Source of the DNA: DAIRUQ01 sp036803245
GTDB lineage: Bacteria > Chloroflexota > Anaerolineae > UBA1429
NCBI GenBank assembly: GCA_036803245.1
Contig: DAIRUQ010000103.1
Coordinates: forward strand, 1 to 10,129
Length of the DNA: 10,129 bases
Direction of reading: 5' to 3'
This document shows positions 1 to 7,343 of the stretch, piece by piece (the first letter of the stretch is position 1; each line of letters starts with the position of its first letter). The position numbers were made by a program, and so were the translations under genes. The notes beneath the pieces were generated by a model. That model was not told the origin of the DNA, searched no databases, and was given only the letters and a program-made list of their open reading frames with translations.

Positions 1-2200
1 AGAGCTGACGCTCTCTGATCCCGCACTGCCCGCGCGGGTCGTGCTGGAGGCCTACTCGCCATTCATCCCGCTGAATGCCGATGACTCGGGCCTGCCCATC
101 GCCGCCCTCAACTATACCGTGCACAATCAAACGGGCGAGCCGCTAGAGATCGCTTTGGCGTTCAATCTGTTCAACCCCCTGGGCTACCCTGGTTCGGGGC
201 CGTTCATGGGTCCTCACCTGGGCCAGAACCTGAACAGCTACCATGACGACGGCCTGGTGCGCGGTCTGGCCATGACCACCAGCAAGGTCTCTCCTGACGA
301 CCCAGCGTACGGCACCATGGCACTGATGACCACCTGGCCCGATACCTTTTGCCAATGCTCTTGGCTGCGGGGAGGCTGGTTCGATGCCCTGCATGACTTT
401 TGGGATCACTTTTCGCGTCAAGGCACGCTGGCCCCGCGAGATCTGGGGCCTTCCGACGACGGCACGTCGGATGTGGGGACCTTGGGGCTACGCGCAACGG
501 TGCCGCCAGAGGCCAGCGTCACGCTGCCGATCCTGCTGGGCTGGCATTTCCCGACCTTTATCAAGTACTGGGGCGGTTCGGCGGGCTGTGATCGATGTGA
601 CTGCGAGCGCCCTCGCTGGCGCAACTATTACGCCTCCCAGTGGCACGATGCCACCGAAGTAGTCCACTACTTTGCGGCCAACCAGCAGCGGCTGCATGAC
701 GGCACCCGAGCGTTCACCAAGACCCTGCTGGAAAGCACGCTTCCTGACCACGTGCTGGATGCGCTATCCAGCCAGGCCTCGATCCTGCATAGCCCCACGG
801 TGCTGCGGCTGGAGGACGGCACCTTTTACGGGTTTGAGGGCTGCCACGGCGATGCAGGCTGTTGCGAAGGCTCCTGCACGCACGTGTGGAACTATGCCCA
901 GACGGTGGCCTATCTGTTCCCATCGCTCGAACGGTCCCTGCGCGATGCCGACTATATCTACAACCAGCGTCCCGATGGCCACATGGCGTTTCGGCTGCAG
1001 CTGCCCCTGGGCAGCCCTATGTCGGACTTTCACGCCGCCGCTGACGGCCAGCTCGGAGGCATCCTCAAGGTCTACCGTGATTGGCAGCTCTGCGGCGACG
1101 ATGCCTGGCTCCGCCGCCTCTGGCCCAAGGTCGTCAAGGCTCTCGAGTACGCCTGGGAGCAGTGGGACCCCGATCGAGACGGCGTGATCACGGGCATCCA
1201 GCACAACACCTATGATATCGAGTTCGTTGGACCCAACACCATGATCGGCTCGTTCTACCTGGGCGCGCTGCATGCGGCGGAGCGCATGGCCCTCCATCTC
1301 GGTGACACCGAGCGGGCCGCCCTCTACCATACAGTGTATGAGCGCGGCCGCGCCGCTACCGAGGATCTGTTTAACGGCGAGTACTATATCCAGCGCGCCC
1401 CAGACGACCCCGAGCTCAAGTACCAGTATGGGGAGGGTTGCCTCTCTGATCAGTTGATCGGGCAGTGGTTTGCCCACATCGTAGGCCTTGGGCATATCCT
1501 GGACCCCGATCATGTCCGCAGTGCCATCCAGGCCGTGTTCCGCCACAATTGGCGGACGGACTTTTGGGAGCACGCCAACCCGCAGCGCATCTATGCCTTG
1601 AACGACGAGCAAGGGCTGCTGCTCTGCTCGTGGCCGCGAGGCAACCGCCCGAGATTCCCGTTCGTCTACTCGGATGAGGTGTGGTGCGGCATCGAGTACC
1701 AGGTAGCCAGCCACCTGATCTATGAGGGGTTCGTGGATGAGGGGTTAGCCGTGGTCAAGGGCGTCCGCGCACGGCACGATGGCAAGCGCCGCAACCCGTG
1801 GAACGAGTTCGAGTGTGGCAGCCACTATGCCCGATCGCTGGCGTCGTGGTCAGTGCTGCTGGCGCTCTCTGGCTTCCAGGCCGATGCGCCCAACCGACGG
1901 CTGGCCTTTGCGCCCAAGCTGGCCTCCGACCCCTTTGGGTGCTTTTGGTCCACCGCCTCGGGATGGGGCGCCTATCGCCAGAGCGCAGCAGGGTGGGCCG
2001 AGATCCGGGTCGAGCAAGGCAGTCTCACCCTGGCCGCCCTCGGGCTTGGCACGCTGAGTGGGACCGCCGCGCAAGCGACCGTGGAAGGCCGCCATTACGC
2101 AGCAGAGTGCCAGCCCGTTGCTGGGGGCTGCGAGGTCCGCTTTGAGCGGGATGTTGAGATTGGCGCTGGGCAGACGCTGCGCGTTGCGCTCTCGCGCTAG
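1..2200 (+). CDS. GH116 family beta-glycosidase (GBA2 / non-lysosomal glucosylceramidase-like), 5' end outside window
   Basis: Retaining beta-glycosidase of family GH116, expected to release glucose (or xylose) from beta-glycosides; GBA2 and archaeal SSO1353 are family members. The frame is open from base 2 to the window edge and the edge residues (ELTLSDPALPAR) continue the N-terminal beta-sandwich, so the GTG at 41 is not the true start and perhaps 100-200 residues are missing. Numbering from that GTG, the N-terminal domain has 'EAYSPFIPLNADDSGLP' and the (alpha/alpha)6 catalytic region begins near residue 225. By my alignment to GBA2 (E527/D677), the nucleophile is E266 in 'YGFEGC' and the acid/base is D392 in 'NTYDIEF'. 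Their 126-residue spacing fits SSO1353 (E335/D462, as I recall). 'SDQLIGQW' near 470 is another family motif. Cysteines cluster around the active site (C183/186/188, C268/274/275/279). The stop is TAG at 2198. Substrate and secretion cannot be judged without the N-terminus. Confidence 0.9.
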   Translation, partial: ELTLSDPALPARVVLEAYSPFIPLNADDSGLPIAALNYTVHNQTGEPLEIALAFNLFNPLGYPGSGPFMGPHLGQNLNSYHDDGLVRGLAMTTSKVSPDDPAYGTMALMTTWPDTFCQCSWLRGGWFDALHDFWDHFSRQGTLAPRDLGPSDDGTSDVGTLGLRATVPPEASVTLPILLGWHFPTFIKYWGGSAGCDRCDCERPRWRNYYASQWHDATEVVHYFAANQQRLHDGTRAFTKTLLESTLPDHVLDALSSQASILHSPTVLRLEDGTFYGFEGCHGDAGCCEGSCTHVWNYAQTVAYLFPSLERSLRDADYIYNQRPDGHMAFRLQLPLGSPMSDFHAAADGQLGGILKVYRDWQLCGDDAWLRRLWPKVVKALEYAWEQWDPDRDGVITGIQHNTYDIEFVGPNTMIGSFYLGALHAAERMALHLGDTERAALYHTVYERGRAATEDLFNGEYYIQRAPDDPELKYQYGEGCLSDQLIGQWFAHIVGLGHILDPDHVRSAIQAVFRHNWRTDFWEHANPQRIYALNDEQGLLLCSWPRGNRPRFPFVYSDEVWCGIEYQVASHLIYEGFVDEGLAVVKGVRARHDGKRRNPWNEFECGSHYARSLASWSVLLALSGFQADAPNRRLAFAPKLASDPFGCFWSTASGWGAYRQSAAGWAEIRVEQGSLTLAALGLGTLSGTAAQATVEGRHYAAECQPVAGGCEVRFERDVEIGAGQTLRVALSR

Positions 2201-2219
2201 TCCACCCACGTCGGAAACG

Positions 2220-2247
2220 CAGCCTCGGGGGCAGGTCCCCGAGGCTG
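2220..2247 (+). terminator. Hairpin after the GH116 gene, candidate terminator
   Basis: An 11-bp perfect stem (CAGCCTCGGGG pairing with CCCCGAGGCTG) closes a 6-base loop, 20 bases after the GH116 stop codon. It is very GC-rich and placed as a terminator would be, upstream of the next gene's promoter. It lacks a clear T-tract (GTTGTGCGC follows with wobble), so intrinsic termination is probable rather than certain. Confidence 0.55.
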
Positions 2248-2269
2248 TTGTGCGCTCACCGAACCCAGT

Positions 2270-2298
2270 TTGACAACCTTACCCCCCTAGGGTATAGT
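2270..2298 (+). promoter_or_regulatory. Sigma70-type promoter of the sulfur-transfer fusion gene
   Basis: The -35 box is TTGACA (2270-2275, perfect consensus) and the -10 box is TATAGT (2293-2298, one mismatch), separated by exactly 17 bases. Transcription would start near 2305, giving a leader of about 39 bases before the ATG at 2344. The strength of this match also argues that coding does not start upstream of it, although the frame remains open back to about 2248. Confidence 0.8.
2280..2294. promoter_or_regulatory. CsoR/CstR-like operator, TACCC-N5-GGGTA
   Basis: TACCC (2280-2284) and GGGTA (2290-2294) form a perfect interrupted palindrome with a 5-base centre. It fills most of the promoter spacer and overlaps the first two bases of the -10 box. 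From memory, CsoR-family repressors (CsoR for Cu(I), CstR for persulfide) bind sites of this shape; the Bacillus subtilis CsoR site has the same TACCC-N5-GGGTA spacing. CstR controls a rhodanese/TusA/sulfide-oxidation operon in Staphylococcus aureus, which matches the gene downstream here. The regulator itself is not in the window. The family assignment is inference from sequence pattern and context. Confidence 0.5.
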
Positions 2299-2315
2299 CG
2301 TGCCGAAACGCACGA
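2298..2315. repeat. Short inverted repeat at the transcription start region
   Basis: TCGTGC (2298-2303) and GCACGA (2310-2315) are a perfect 6-bp inverted repeat with a 6-base centre, spanning the last base of the -10 box and the predicted start site. As transcription should begin inside it, a DNA operator is more likely than an RNA hairpin. It may also be chance. Confidence 0.3.
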
Positions 2316-2343
2316 TCTCTTCCAGAGGAGTAGGGGTAAGAGA

Positions 2344-4818
2344 ATGACCAGGTATGTCGTCGTCGGTGGGGTGGCGGGCGGAGCGACGGCCGCGGCACGG
2401 CTGCGACGGTTGCGCGAGGACGCCGAGATCGTGGTCTTGGAGCGAGGCCCGTATGTCTCTTTTGCCAACTGCGGCCTGCCCTATTGCGTCGGGGGCGTGA
2501 TCAAGGAGCGTGAGGCGCTGCTGGTCTCTACCCCAGAAAAGCTGCGCGAAGAGTTCAACATTGACGTGCGCACCCGCCACGAAGTGGTAGCGGTCCGCGC
2601 TGGCGATCACGAGGTCGATGTGCGCGACCTCACCACGGGGCAGACGCACACCCTCCGCTATGACAAGCTGCTTCTGTCCCCTGGTGCCAAGCCCTTTGTT
2701 CCGCCTGCGCCGGGCATCGATCTCCCAGGAGTATTCACCCTCCGCAGCATCCCGGATATGGACCGCATCAAGCAACACATCGAGGATACAGGCGCCCAGG
2801 AAGCGGTGGTGGTAGGCGGGGGGTTCATCGGCCTGGAGATGGCCGAGAACCTGCATCGTCGTGGGCAAAGAGTCACCGTCGTCGAGCTGCTGCCTCAGGT
2901 GATGACCGCCCTCGACTATGAGATGGCCGCCATGCTTCACGCCGAGCTCGAGGACAACGAGATCAAGCTCATCCTTGGGGATGGGCTATCGGCCATCGAA
3001 TCCCACGACTCGGCCGGCCTCGACGTGATCCTGAGCAGCGGCCGTCGCGTCCGTGGCGATCTGGTGCTGCTGGCGCTTGGCGTCCGGCCCGAGAGCGAGC
3101 TGGCCCGTAGCGCTGGCTTGGCCTTGGGGCCCCGCGGCCATATCGTGGTGGATTCGGCCATGCGCACCTCCGATCCGGATATCTTTGCCGTGGGCGATGC
3201 CGTGCAGACCTATCATCGCGTCACCGGCCAACCGTGCGCCATCCCGCTGGCCGGTCCAGCCAACCGTCAGGCGCGCGTGGCCGCCGACAACATGGTAGGC
3301 CGAGAGAGCGTGTATCCCGGTACGCTGGGCACGTCCATCGTGCAAGTCTTTGGCCGCACGGCGGCCTGCACGGGCGCCAACTCGGACATGCTCACCCGCG
3401 AGGGCATCCCGTTTCTCTCGCACACGATCCACGCCCATGACCATGTGGGTTACTACCCTGGCGCTACGCCATTGACCATCAAGCTCCTCTACGCTCCCGG
3501 CGACGGGCGCCTGCTGGGCGCGCAGGTGGTGGGCACCAACGCAGTGGACCGCACGATCGACGTCCTGGCCACCGCAATGACCAGCAATCTGACCGTCCAC
3601 GACCTGGAGGAACTAGAGCTGGCCTATGCGCCACCGTTCGGTGCGGCCAAGGATCCGGTCAACCTTGCTGGGTTCGCGGCCACCAACCGCCTTCGCGGCG
3701 ATAGCCAGGTGGTGACCTGGGACATGCTGACCACCAACGGCGACGAGTACGGCGTCCTGGACGTACGCAGCGAACCCGAGTGGGAGATCGGTCACTTGGA
3801 GGGCGCCGTCCACATCCCGAGTGGCCAGATCCGCCAGCGCCTCGGCGAGCTGGACCCGAGCAAGACCTGGGTTTGCATCTGCAAGATAGGCCGCCGGGCC
3901 TATGTGGTGGAGCGGATCCTCGCCCAGGCGGGGATCAAGGCGGCCACGCTGGCTGGGGGATGGGATACCTACCAGGCAGCCACCAGGCCGCTCTCAGCCG
4001 GGAGAAAAGAGATGCCCACACAAGGGGAAAACCGAGCGCAAATGCCAGCAACTCTCGCTCAGGCTAACGCACACATCGCAGAGCCAACCAGCGTGGTAGA
4101 GTTGGATGCCTGCGGCCTACAGTGCCCAGGCCCGATCATGGCGGTCTACCAGCGAATGCAGTCGATCGAGCCAGGCACAGTGCTCCAGGTCACGGCCACC
4201 GATCCAGGTTTTCGGCGAGACGTCGCGGCCTGGTGTGAGCGAACCGGCAACCCGCTTCTGGCCGTCGAGAGCTCCGATGGTCACATTGTCGCCCACATCC
4301 AAAAGGGCACGCTAGCCCAGGCCGATACTGCCATCCCCACCGCTGCCACTAACAACAAGACCATGGTCGTGTTCTCGGGCGAGCTGGACAAGGTCTTGGC
4401 GGCGTTCGTCATCGCCAATGGCGCCGCCGCCATGGGCCAACAGGTAACCCTATTCTTTACCTTCTGGGGGCTCAACGCGCTGCGAAAGAAGAAGGGGCCG
4501 CGCGTGGCCAAGAATCTGGTGGAGCGCATGTTCGGTTGGATGCTCCCCAGGGGCGCGGATCGTCTCAAGCTCTCCAAGCTTAACATGGCGGGCCTGGGCA
4601 CAGAGATGATGAAAGCCGTGATGCGCGGCAAACGGATTGATTCGTTGCCAGAGCTGATGGCCAAGGCGCAGGAGCAAGGCGTACGGCTGATCGCCTGTCA
4701 GATGTCCATGGAGATGATGGGGATCAAGCCCGAAGAGCTGATCGACGGCGTCGAGATCGGCGGCGTGGCGACGTTCATCAACGAGACTGACCGCGGCAAC
4801 GCCAGCCTGTTCATCTAG
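2344..4818 (+). CDS. CoA-disulfide/persulfide reductase-rhodanese-TusA-DsrE2 four-domain fusion
   Basis: 824-residue cytoplasmic flavoprotein for reduction of CoA disulfide/persulfide or polysulfide coupled to sulfane-sulfur transfer. Domains in order: (1) ~1-450, FAD/NAD(P)H disulfide reductase with FAD motif 'VGGVAGG', single redox Cys C43 in 'SFANCGLPYCVGG' (exactly the CoADR position), NAD(P)H motif from ~155 ('VVVGGGFIGLE'), FAD Asp D285 in 'DIFAVGDAV' and the 'YAPPFGAAKDPVN' tail. (2) ~456-550, rhodanese with active loop CKIGRR (C513; C511 two residues before). (3) ~584-655, TusA with 'CGLQCPGP' (C594). (4) ~672-824, DsrE2-like (COG2210 type) with conserved C785 in 'ACQMSMEMMGI'. The ATG at 2344 is chosen because AGGGG sits 7 bases upstream and the promoter excludes earlier starts. 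All four expected active cysteines are present. Similar multidomain CoADRs occur in anaerobes and thermophiles; function here is by homology. Confidence 0.93.
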   Translation: MTRYVVVGGVAGGATAAARLRRLREDAEIVVLERGPYVSFANCGLPYCVGGVIKEREALLVSTPEKLREEFNIDVRTRHEVVAVRAGDHEVDVRDLTTGQTHTLRYDKLLLSPGAKPFVPPAPGIDLPGVFTLRSIPDMDRIKQHIEDTGAQEAVVVGGGFIGLEMAENLHRRGQRVTVVELLPQVMTALDYEMAAMLHAELEDNEIKLILGDGLSAIESHDSAGLDVILSSGRRVRGDLVLLALGVRPESELARSAGLALGPRGHIVVDSAMRTSDPDIFAVGDAVQTYHRVTGQPCAIPLAGPANRQARVAADNMVGRESVYPGTLGTSIVQVFGRTAACTGANSDMLTREGIPFLSHTIHAHDHVGYYPGATPLTIKLLYAPGDGRLLGAQVVGTNAVDRTIDVLATAMTSNLTVHDLEELELAYAPPFGAAKDPVNLAGFAATNRLRGDSQVVTWDMLTTNGDEYGVLDVRSEPEWEIGHLEGAVHIPSGQIRQRLGELDPSKTWVCICKIGRRAYVVERILAQAGIKAATLAGGWDTYQAATRPLSAGRKEMPTQGENRAQMPATLAQANAHIAEPTSVVELDACGLQCPGPIMAVYQRMQSIEPGTVLQVTATDPGFRRDVAAWCERTGNPLLAVESSDGHIVAHIQKGTLAQADTAIPTAATNNKTMVVFSGELDKVLAAFVIANGAAAMGQQVTLFFTFWGLNALRKKKGPRVAKNLVERMFGWMLPRGADRLKLSKLNMAGLGTEMMKAVMRGKRIDSLPELMAKAQEQGVRLIACQMSMEMMGIKPEELIDGVEIGGVATFINETDRGNASLFI
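4000..4014 (+). promoter_or_regulatory. Internal Shine-Dalgarno and in-frame ATG before the TusA-DsrE half
   Basis: Inside the fusion gene, GGGAGA (4000-4005) lies ahead of an in-frame ATG at 4012, with 7 bases between GGAG and the ATG. It falls in the low-complexity linker after the rhodanese domain (M557). Translation from it would give a 268-residue TusA-DsrE2 protein with C594 and C785 intact. This is seen directly; whether ribosomes use it is unknown. Confidence 0.4.
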
Positions 4819-4846
4819 CCCCAGCGGACCGATAGTTCGAACGCGG

Positions 4847-4870
4847 CGGCCGCTCCTTAGGGAGCGGCCG
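4847..4870. terminator. Bidirectional hairpin between convergent genes
   Basis: A perfect 10-bp stem (CGGCCGCTCC / GGAGCGGCCG) with loop TTAG lies between the fusion gene (stop at 4818) and the minus-strand lipoprotein gene. The loop holds the minus-strand stop codon (TAA, 4859-4857) and the right arm encodes that protein's last residues. There is no T-tract on either side, so it may work as a weak or factor-assisted bidirectional terminator or as a 3'-end stabiliser. Confidence 0.55.
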
Positions 4871-7343
4871 TCTCGCCATAGATGTGCTGATAGATGCGAT
4901 AGCCCTCATAGATCAGCCGTACATAGTCTTGAGGCTCGCTGAGGGGCATCGTCTCGTGAAACAGGTCATGATCCGCGATCATGCCGCCCCCCGCCCAATT
5001 ACTGAGGTTCGTTGGACCGGCGTTATAGCCGACCAAGGCAGCGATCCAGTCGTTGTCATACTCTTGCAGGAGCATCTCCAGATACCACACCCCCTGCATG
5101 ACGCTGACGTGAGGCCTGGTCAGCAGCCCTCGGTGGAATGGCTCGGGGCCCACACGCTCAGCGATCCAGGCCCCGGTGGCCGGCATCACCTGGGTGAGCC
5201 CGGTAGCCCCGGCCCACGAGACCGCATCGGGTCTGAACCGGCTCTCTTGCCGTACGAGCGCCATAAAGAGCAGCGGATCTACCCTAGCATCGGCACAGGC
5301 ATCCCATACCAAGTCTGCATAGTGAGTGGGGTAGGCCAGGCGCCAGAGATCGCGCACCGGCTCCTGCCCGGCCTCGCCCGCCAGACGGATGACACGCTCG
5401 GCCGCGGCGATAGCCTGATCGTACATGCCCAACGCCTCGGCATGCTGCGCCAGATCCAGCAAGGCGGGGGCATCATCCTTGAGCTCGGCCCGCACCGTCG
5501 TCAGGCTCTCGCGAGCCCAGGTGCCCCAGCCGGCGGCCCAGGCAGCGTTGGCACAGCGCACCAGCGGATGATCGGCAACGGCCGCTGACGCTGCCCCTGC
5601 CGGCGCCTCCCACCAGCCACGAGCCCAGGCGTGCAAGCCCTCCCACTCTTCTGGAGTCAGCGGAAGGGGGGCCTGTGCCACTCGTTCGCTCACAAGCCCG
5701 ATGCCCTGCCGTCGATCGCGGGCGCGCAGACCATGATAGCCCCAAGGGAGCGCCGAAGCGGCGGCCTCCCATGCGGTGTGGGCCTCTTGCTGGGCGCCTA
5801 GATGCTCCTGTGCCAAGCCAACCCAGAGCTGGAGCCGAGGCCGTGCACCGGCCACCGACGCGTCCAGGGCGACCGACCACTGGTCCACCGCCACCTGCCA
5901 CTGCCCCAGAGCATAGGAGGCCAGCCCCACGCGGAACCGAGCCTCAGGCACCCGGCTATCGGAGGGATACTCGTCCACCAGCCGCTGATAGTACTCGCGG
6001 GCCAGCTCCCATCGTGCACTCCGCTCCCACGACACGGCGGTGCGCCACAAGGCTTCGGGGGCACGGGCATGGGTGGGGAGGACGCGCACAAATTCATGGT
6101 AGATGCCAGCGGGATCGCCGCCTAGCGAGGCCGCCGCGGCCGCCTTGCCCATCCAAGCGTCGCCGGCCAGCGGATCAGACCCGTGGGCGGTGATGATCTC
6201 GTCATACGCAGCCACGGCTTCGTCGTAACGCCCCAGGGCGGCCAAGGACCAGCCCTTCCAAAGCAACGCCTGCGCGGTCTCCTGCCCCTGCTCGATGGCA
6301 CGATCGGCGGCCTCGATGGCCCGCAGGTAGGCCTTGGCGTAGTAGAGCGTGGCGGCCTGCTCATTGGGAGAGAGGTCAAGGTCGCCCAGCTCGATTAGCC
6401 GCTCCAACGCCAGGTAGGCACCATAGGCCTGGGGGCGTTCGCGCACCACGGCCCGCAGAATGGGGCGCGCCTCCTCGACGCGTCCCGCCTCAACGAGGGT
6501 AACGCCCCGGTACTGGTTGAGCAGCGCGCGATAGTCAGCAAACTGCGAGTAGCTCAGGATTCCGTCATAGGTGGCCAGGGCCTGCTCATAGTCGCCCGCG
6601 CCGCGGTATGACAGGGCCAAGAGCTCCATCACCTCCGCCCGACGGGAAGCCGGCAGCGACGAGAGATCGACCGTGGCCAGCTCGGCGGCGGCGCCGGCTG
6701 GGTCGCCCATTTCTCGCAAGAGGGTAGCAGCCTTGAAGCGCGCATAGGGCCCGCTCTCGGGCGCCAGATCGGCCATGCGCCGATAGGCCGCAACGGCCTC
6801 CTGGGTGTGCCCCATCTGAGAGCGCAGGTCGCCCAATGCACCCCACGCACCGGCCCAGTCTGGAAAAGACCCAATCAGGGCCTCGTAGACGGCAATGGCA
6901 TCGGCAGGGCGGTCTTCGGCCGCATAGGCTTGGGCCAGGTCAGACAGTGCCTCTGGACCCAACCCCAGAACCTGAGACGGCGCACCCTCGGCCAACGCGA
7001 TCAGGTCTTGCACGCGCCCCTCATAAGCCAGTTGCCGAATGGCGCGATCAAGGTCGCCCTCGGGAAAGGGCGTGCTGGTGGGCATGGGCGTTGCCGTCGG
7101 CGGAGCTGGGGTTGCCTCGCCGGGTGTGCTAGCCTGCTCGCCCTGAACGGCGACGCCTGGCTCGGCCACGGGGATCGCGGACTGTGACGCAGCCTCAGAT
7201 AACACCTCGGGCGTGAGGGGTGGCAGCAGCTCGGCCACTGGCGCGCCGCCACACGAGACCAGCAGCAACACTAGCCCAAGAAGAATTGAGCAAAGCCCGG
7301 TCCACCGGAACTGCTGTCTGAAGGGCTTATGCGTCTGGTCCAT
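4857..7343 (-). CDS. TPR lipoprotein with C-terminal lytic transglycosylase (SLT, GH23-like) domain
   Basis: Membrane-anchored murein lytic transglycosylase, 828 residues. A charged N-terminus is followed by a hydrophobic segment and lipobox 'LLVSC' (C31 would be lipidated). Next come a Pro/Thr-rich linker (~75-95), a long alpha-helical region with several TPR-like repeats (~100-660; clear units include 'AWGALGDLRSQMGHTQEAVAAY' region and 'LWKGWSLAALGRYDEAVAAY' region), and an SLT domain (~675-815). Catalytic Glu is E700 in 'VRQESRF'; 'GLTQVMPATG' and 'YNAGP' are the other family motifs. The layout recalls Slt70, with helices plus a C-terminal catalytic domain, but tethered. The start at 7343 has AGGAG 10 bases upstream; the ATG at 7349 (4-base spacing) is the alternative, adding MH. 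The frame stays open further upstream, but the signal peptide fixes the start here. It overlaps the end of the C69 gene by 17 bases, implying an operon. Confidence 0.9.
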   Translation of the reverse strand: MDQTHKPFRQQFRWTGLCSILLGLVLLLVSCGGAPVAELLPPLTPEVLSEAASQSAIPVAEPGVAVQGEQASTPGEATPAPPTATPMPTSTPFPEGDLDRAIRQLAYEGRVQDLIALAEGAPSQVLGLGPEALSDLAQAYAAEDRPADAIAVYEALIGSFPDWAGAWGALGDLRSQMGHTQEAVAAYRRMADLAPESGPYARFKAATLLREMGDPAGAAAELATVDLSSLPASRRAEVMELLALSYRGAGDYEQALATYDGILSYSQFADYRALLNQYRGVTLVEAGRVEEARPILRAVVRERPQAYGAYLALERLIELGDLDLSPNEQAATLYYAKAYLRAIEAADRAIEQGQETAQALLWKGWSLAALGRYDEAVAAYDEIITAHGSDPLAGDAWMGKAAAAASLGGDPAGIYHEFVRVLPTHARAPEALWRTAVSWERSARWELAREYYQRLVDEYPSDSRVPEARFRVGLASYALGQWQVAVDQWSVALDASVAGARPRLQLWVGLAQEHLGAQQEAHTAWEAAASALPWGYHGLRARDRRQGIGLVSERVAQAPLPLTPEEWEGLHAWARGWWEAPAGAASAAVADHPLVRCANAAWAAGWGTWARESLTTVRAELKDDAPALLDLAQHAEALGMYDQAIAAAERVIRLAGEAGQEPVRDLWRLAYPTHYADLVWDACADARVDPLLFMALVRQESRFRPDAVSWAGATGLTQVMPATGAWIAERVGPEPFHRGLLTRPHVSVMQGVWYLEMLLQEYDNDWIAALVGYNAGPTNLSNWAGGGMIADHDLFHETMPLSEPQDYVRLIYEGYRIYQHIYGETAAP

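Noticed and set aside
41..43. GTG as the start of the GH116 gene
   Set aside because: The same frame stays open to base 2 with residues that fit the family's N-terminal domain, and the product would lack a large part of that domain. The gene is simply cut by the window edge.
764..1714. 316-codon minus-strand open frame inside the GH116 gene
   Set aside because: It is antisense to a well-conserved catalytic domain, has no family motifs, and long antisense frames are common in GC-rich DNA.
2248..2343. Upstream extension of the sulfur-transfer fusion (TTG near 2248)
   Set aside because: This stretch contains the -35/-10 promoter and operator. The ATG at 2344 starts exactly at the flavoprotein fold and puts the redox Cys at residue 43.
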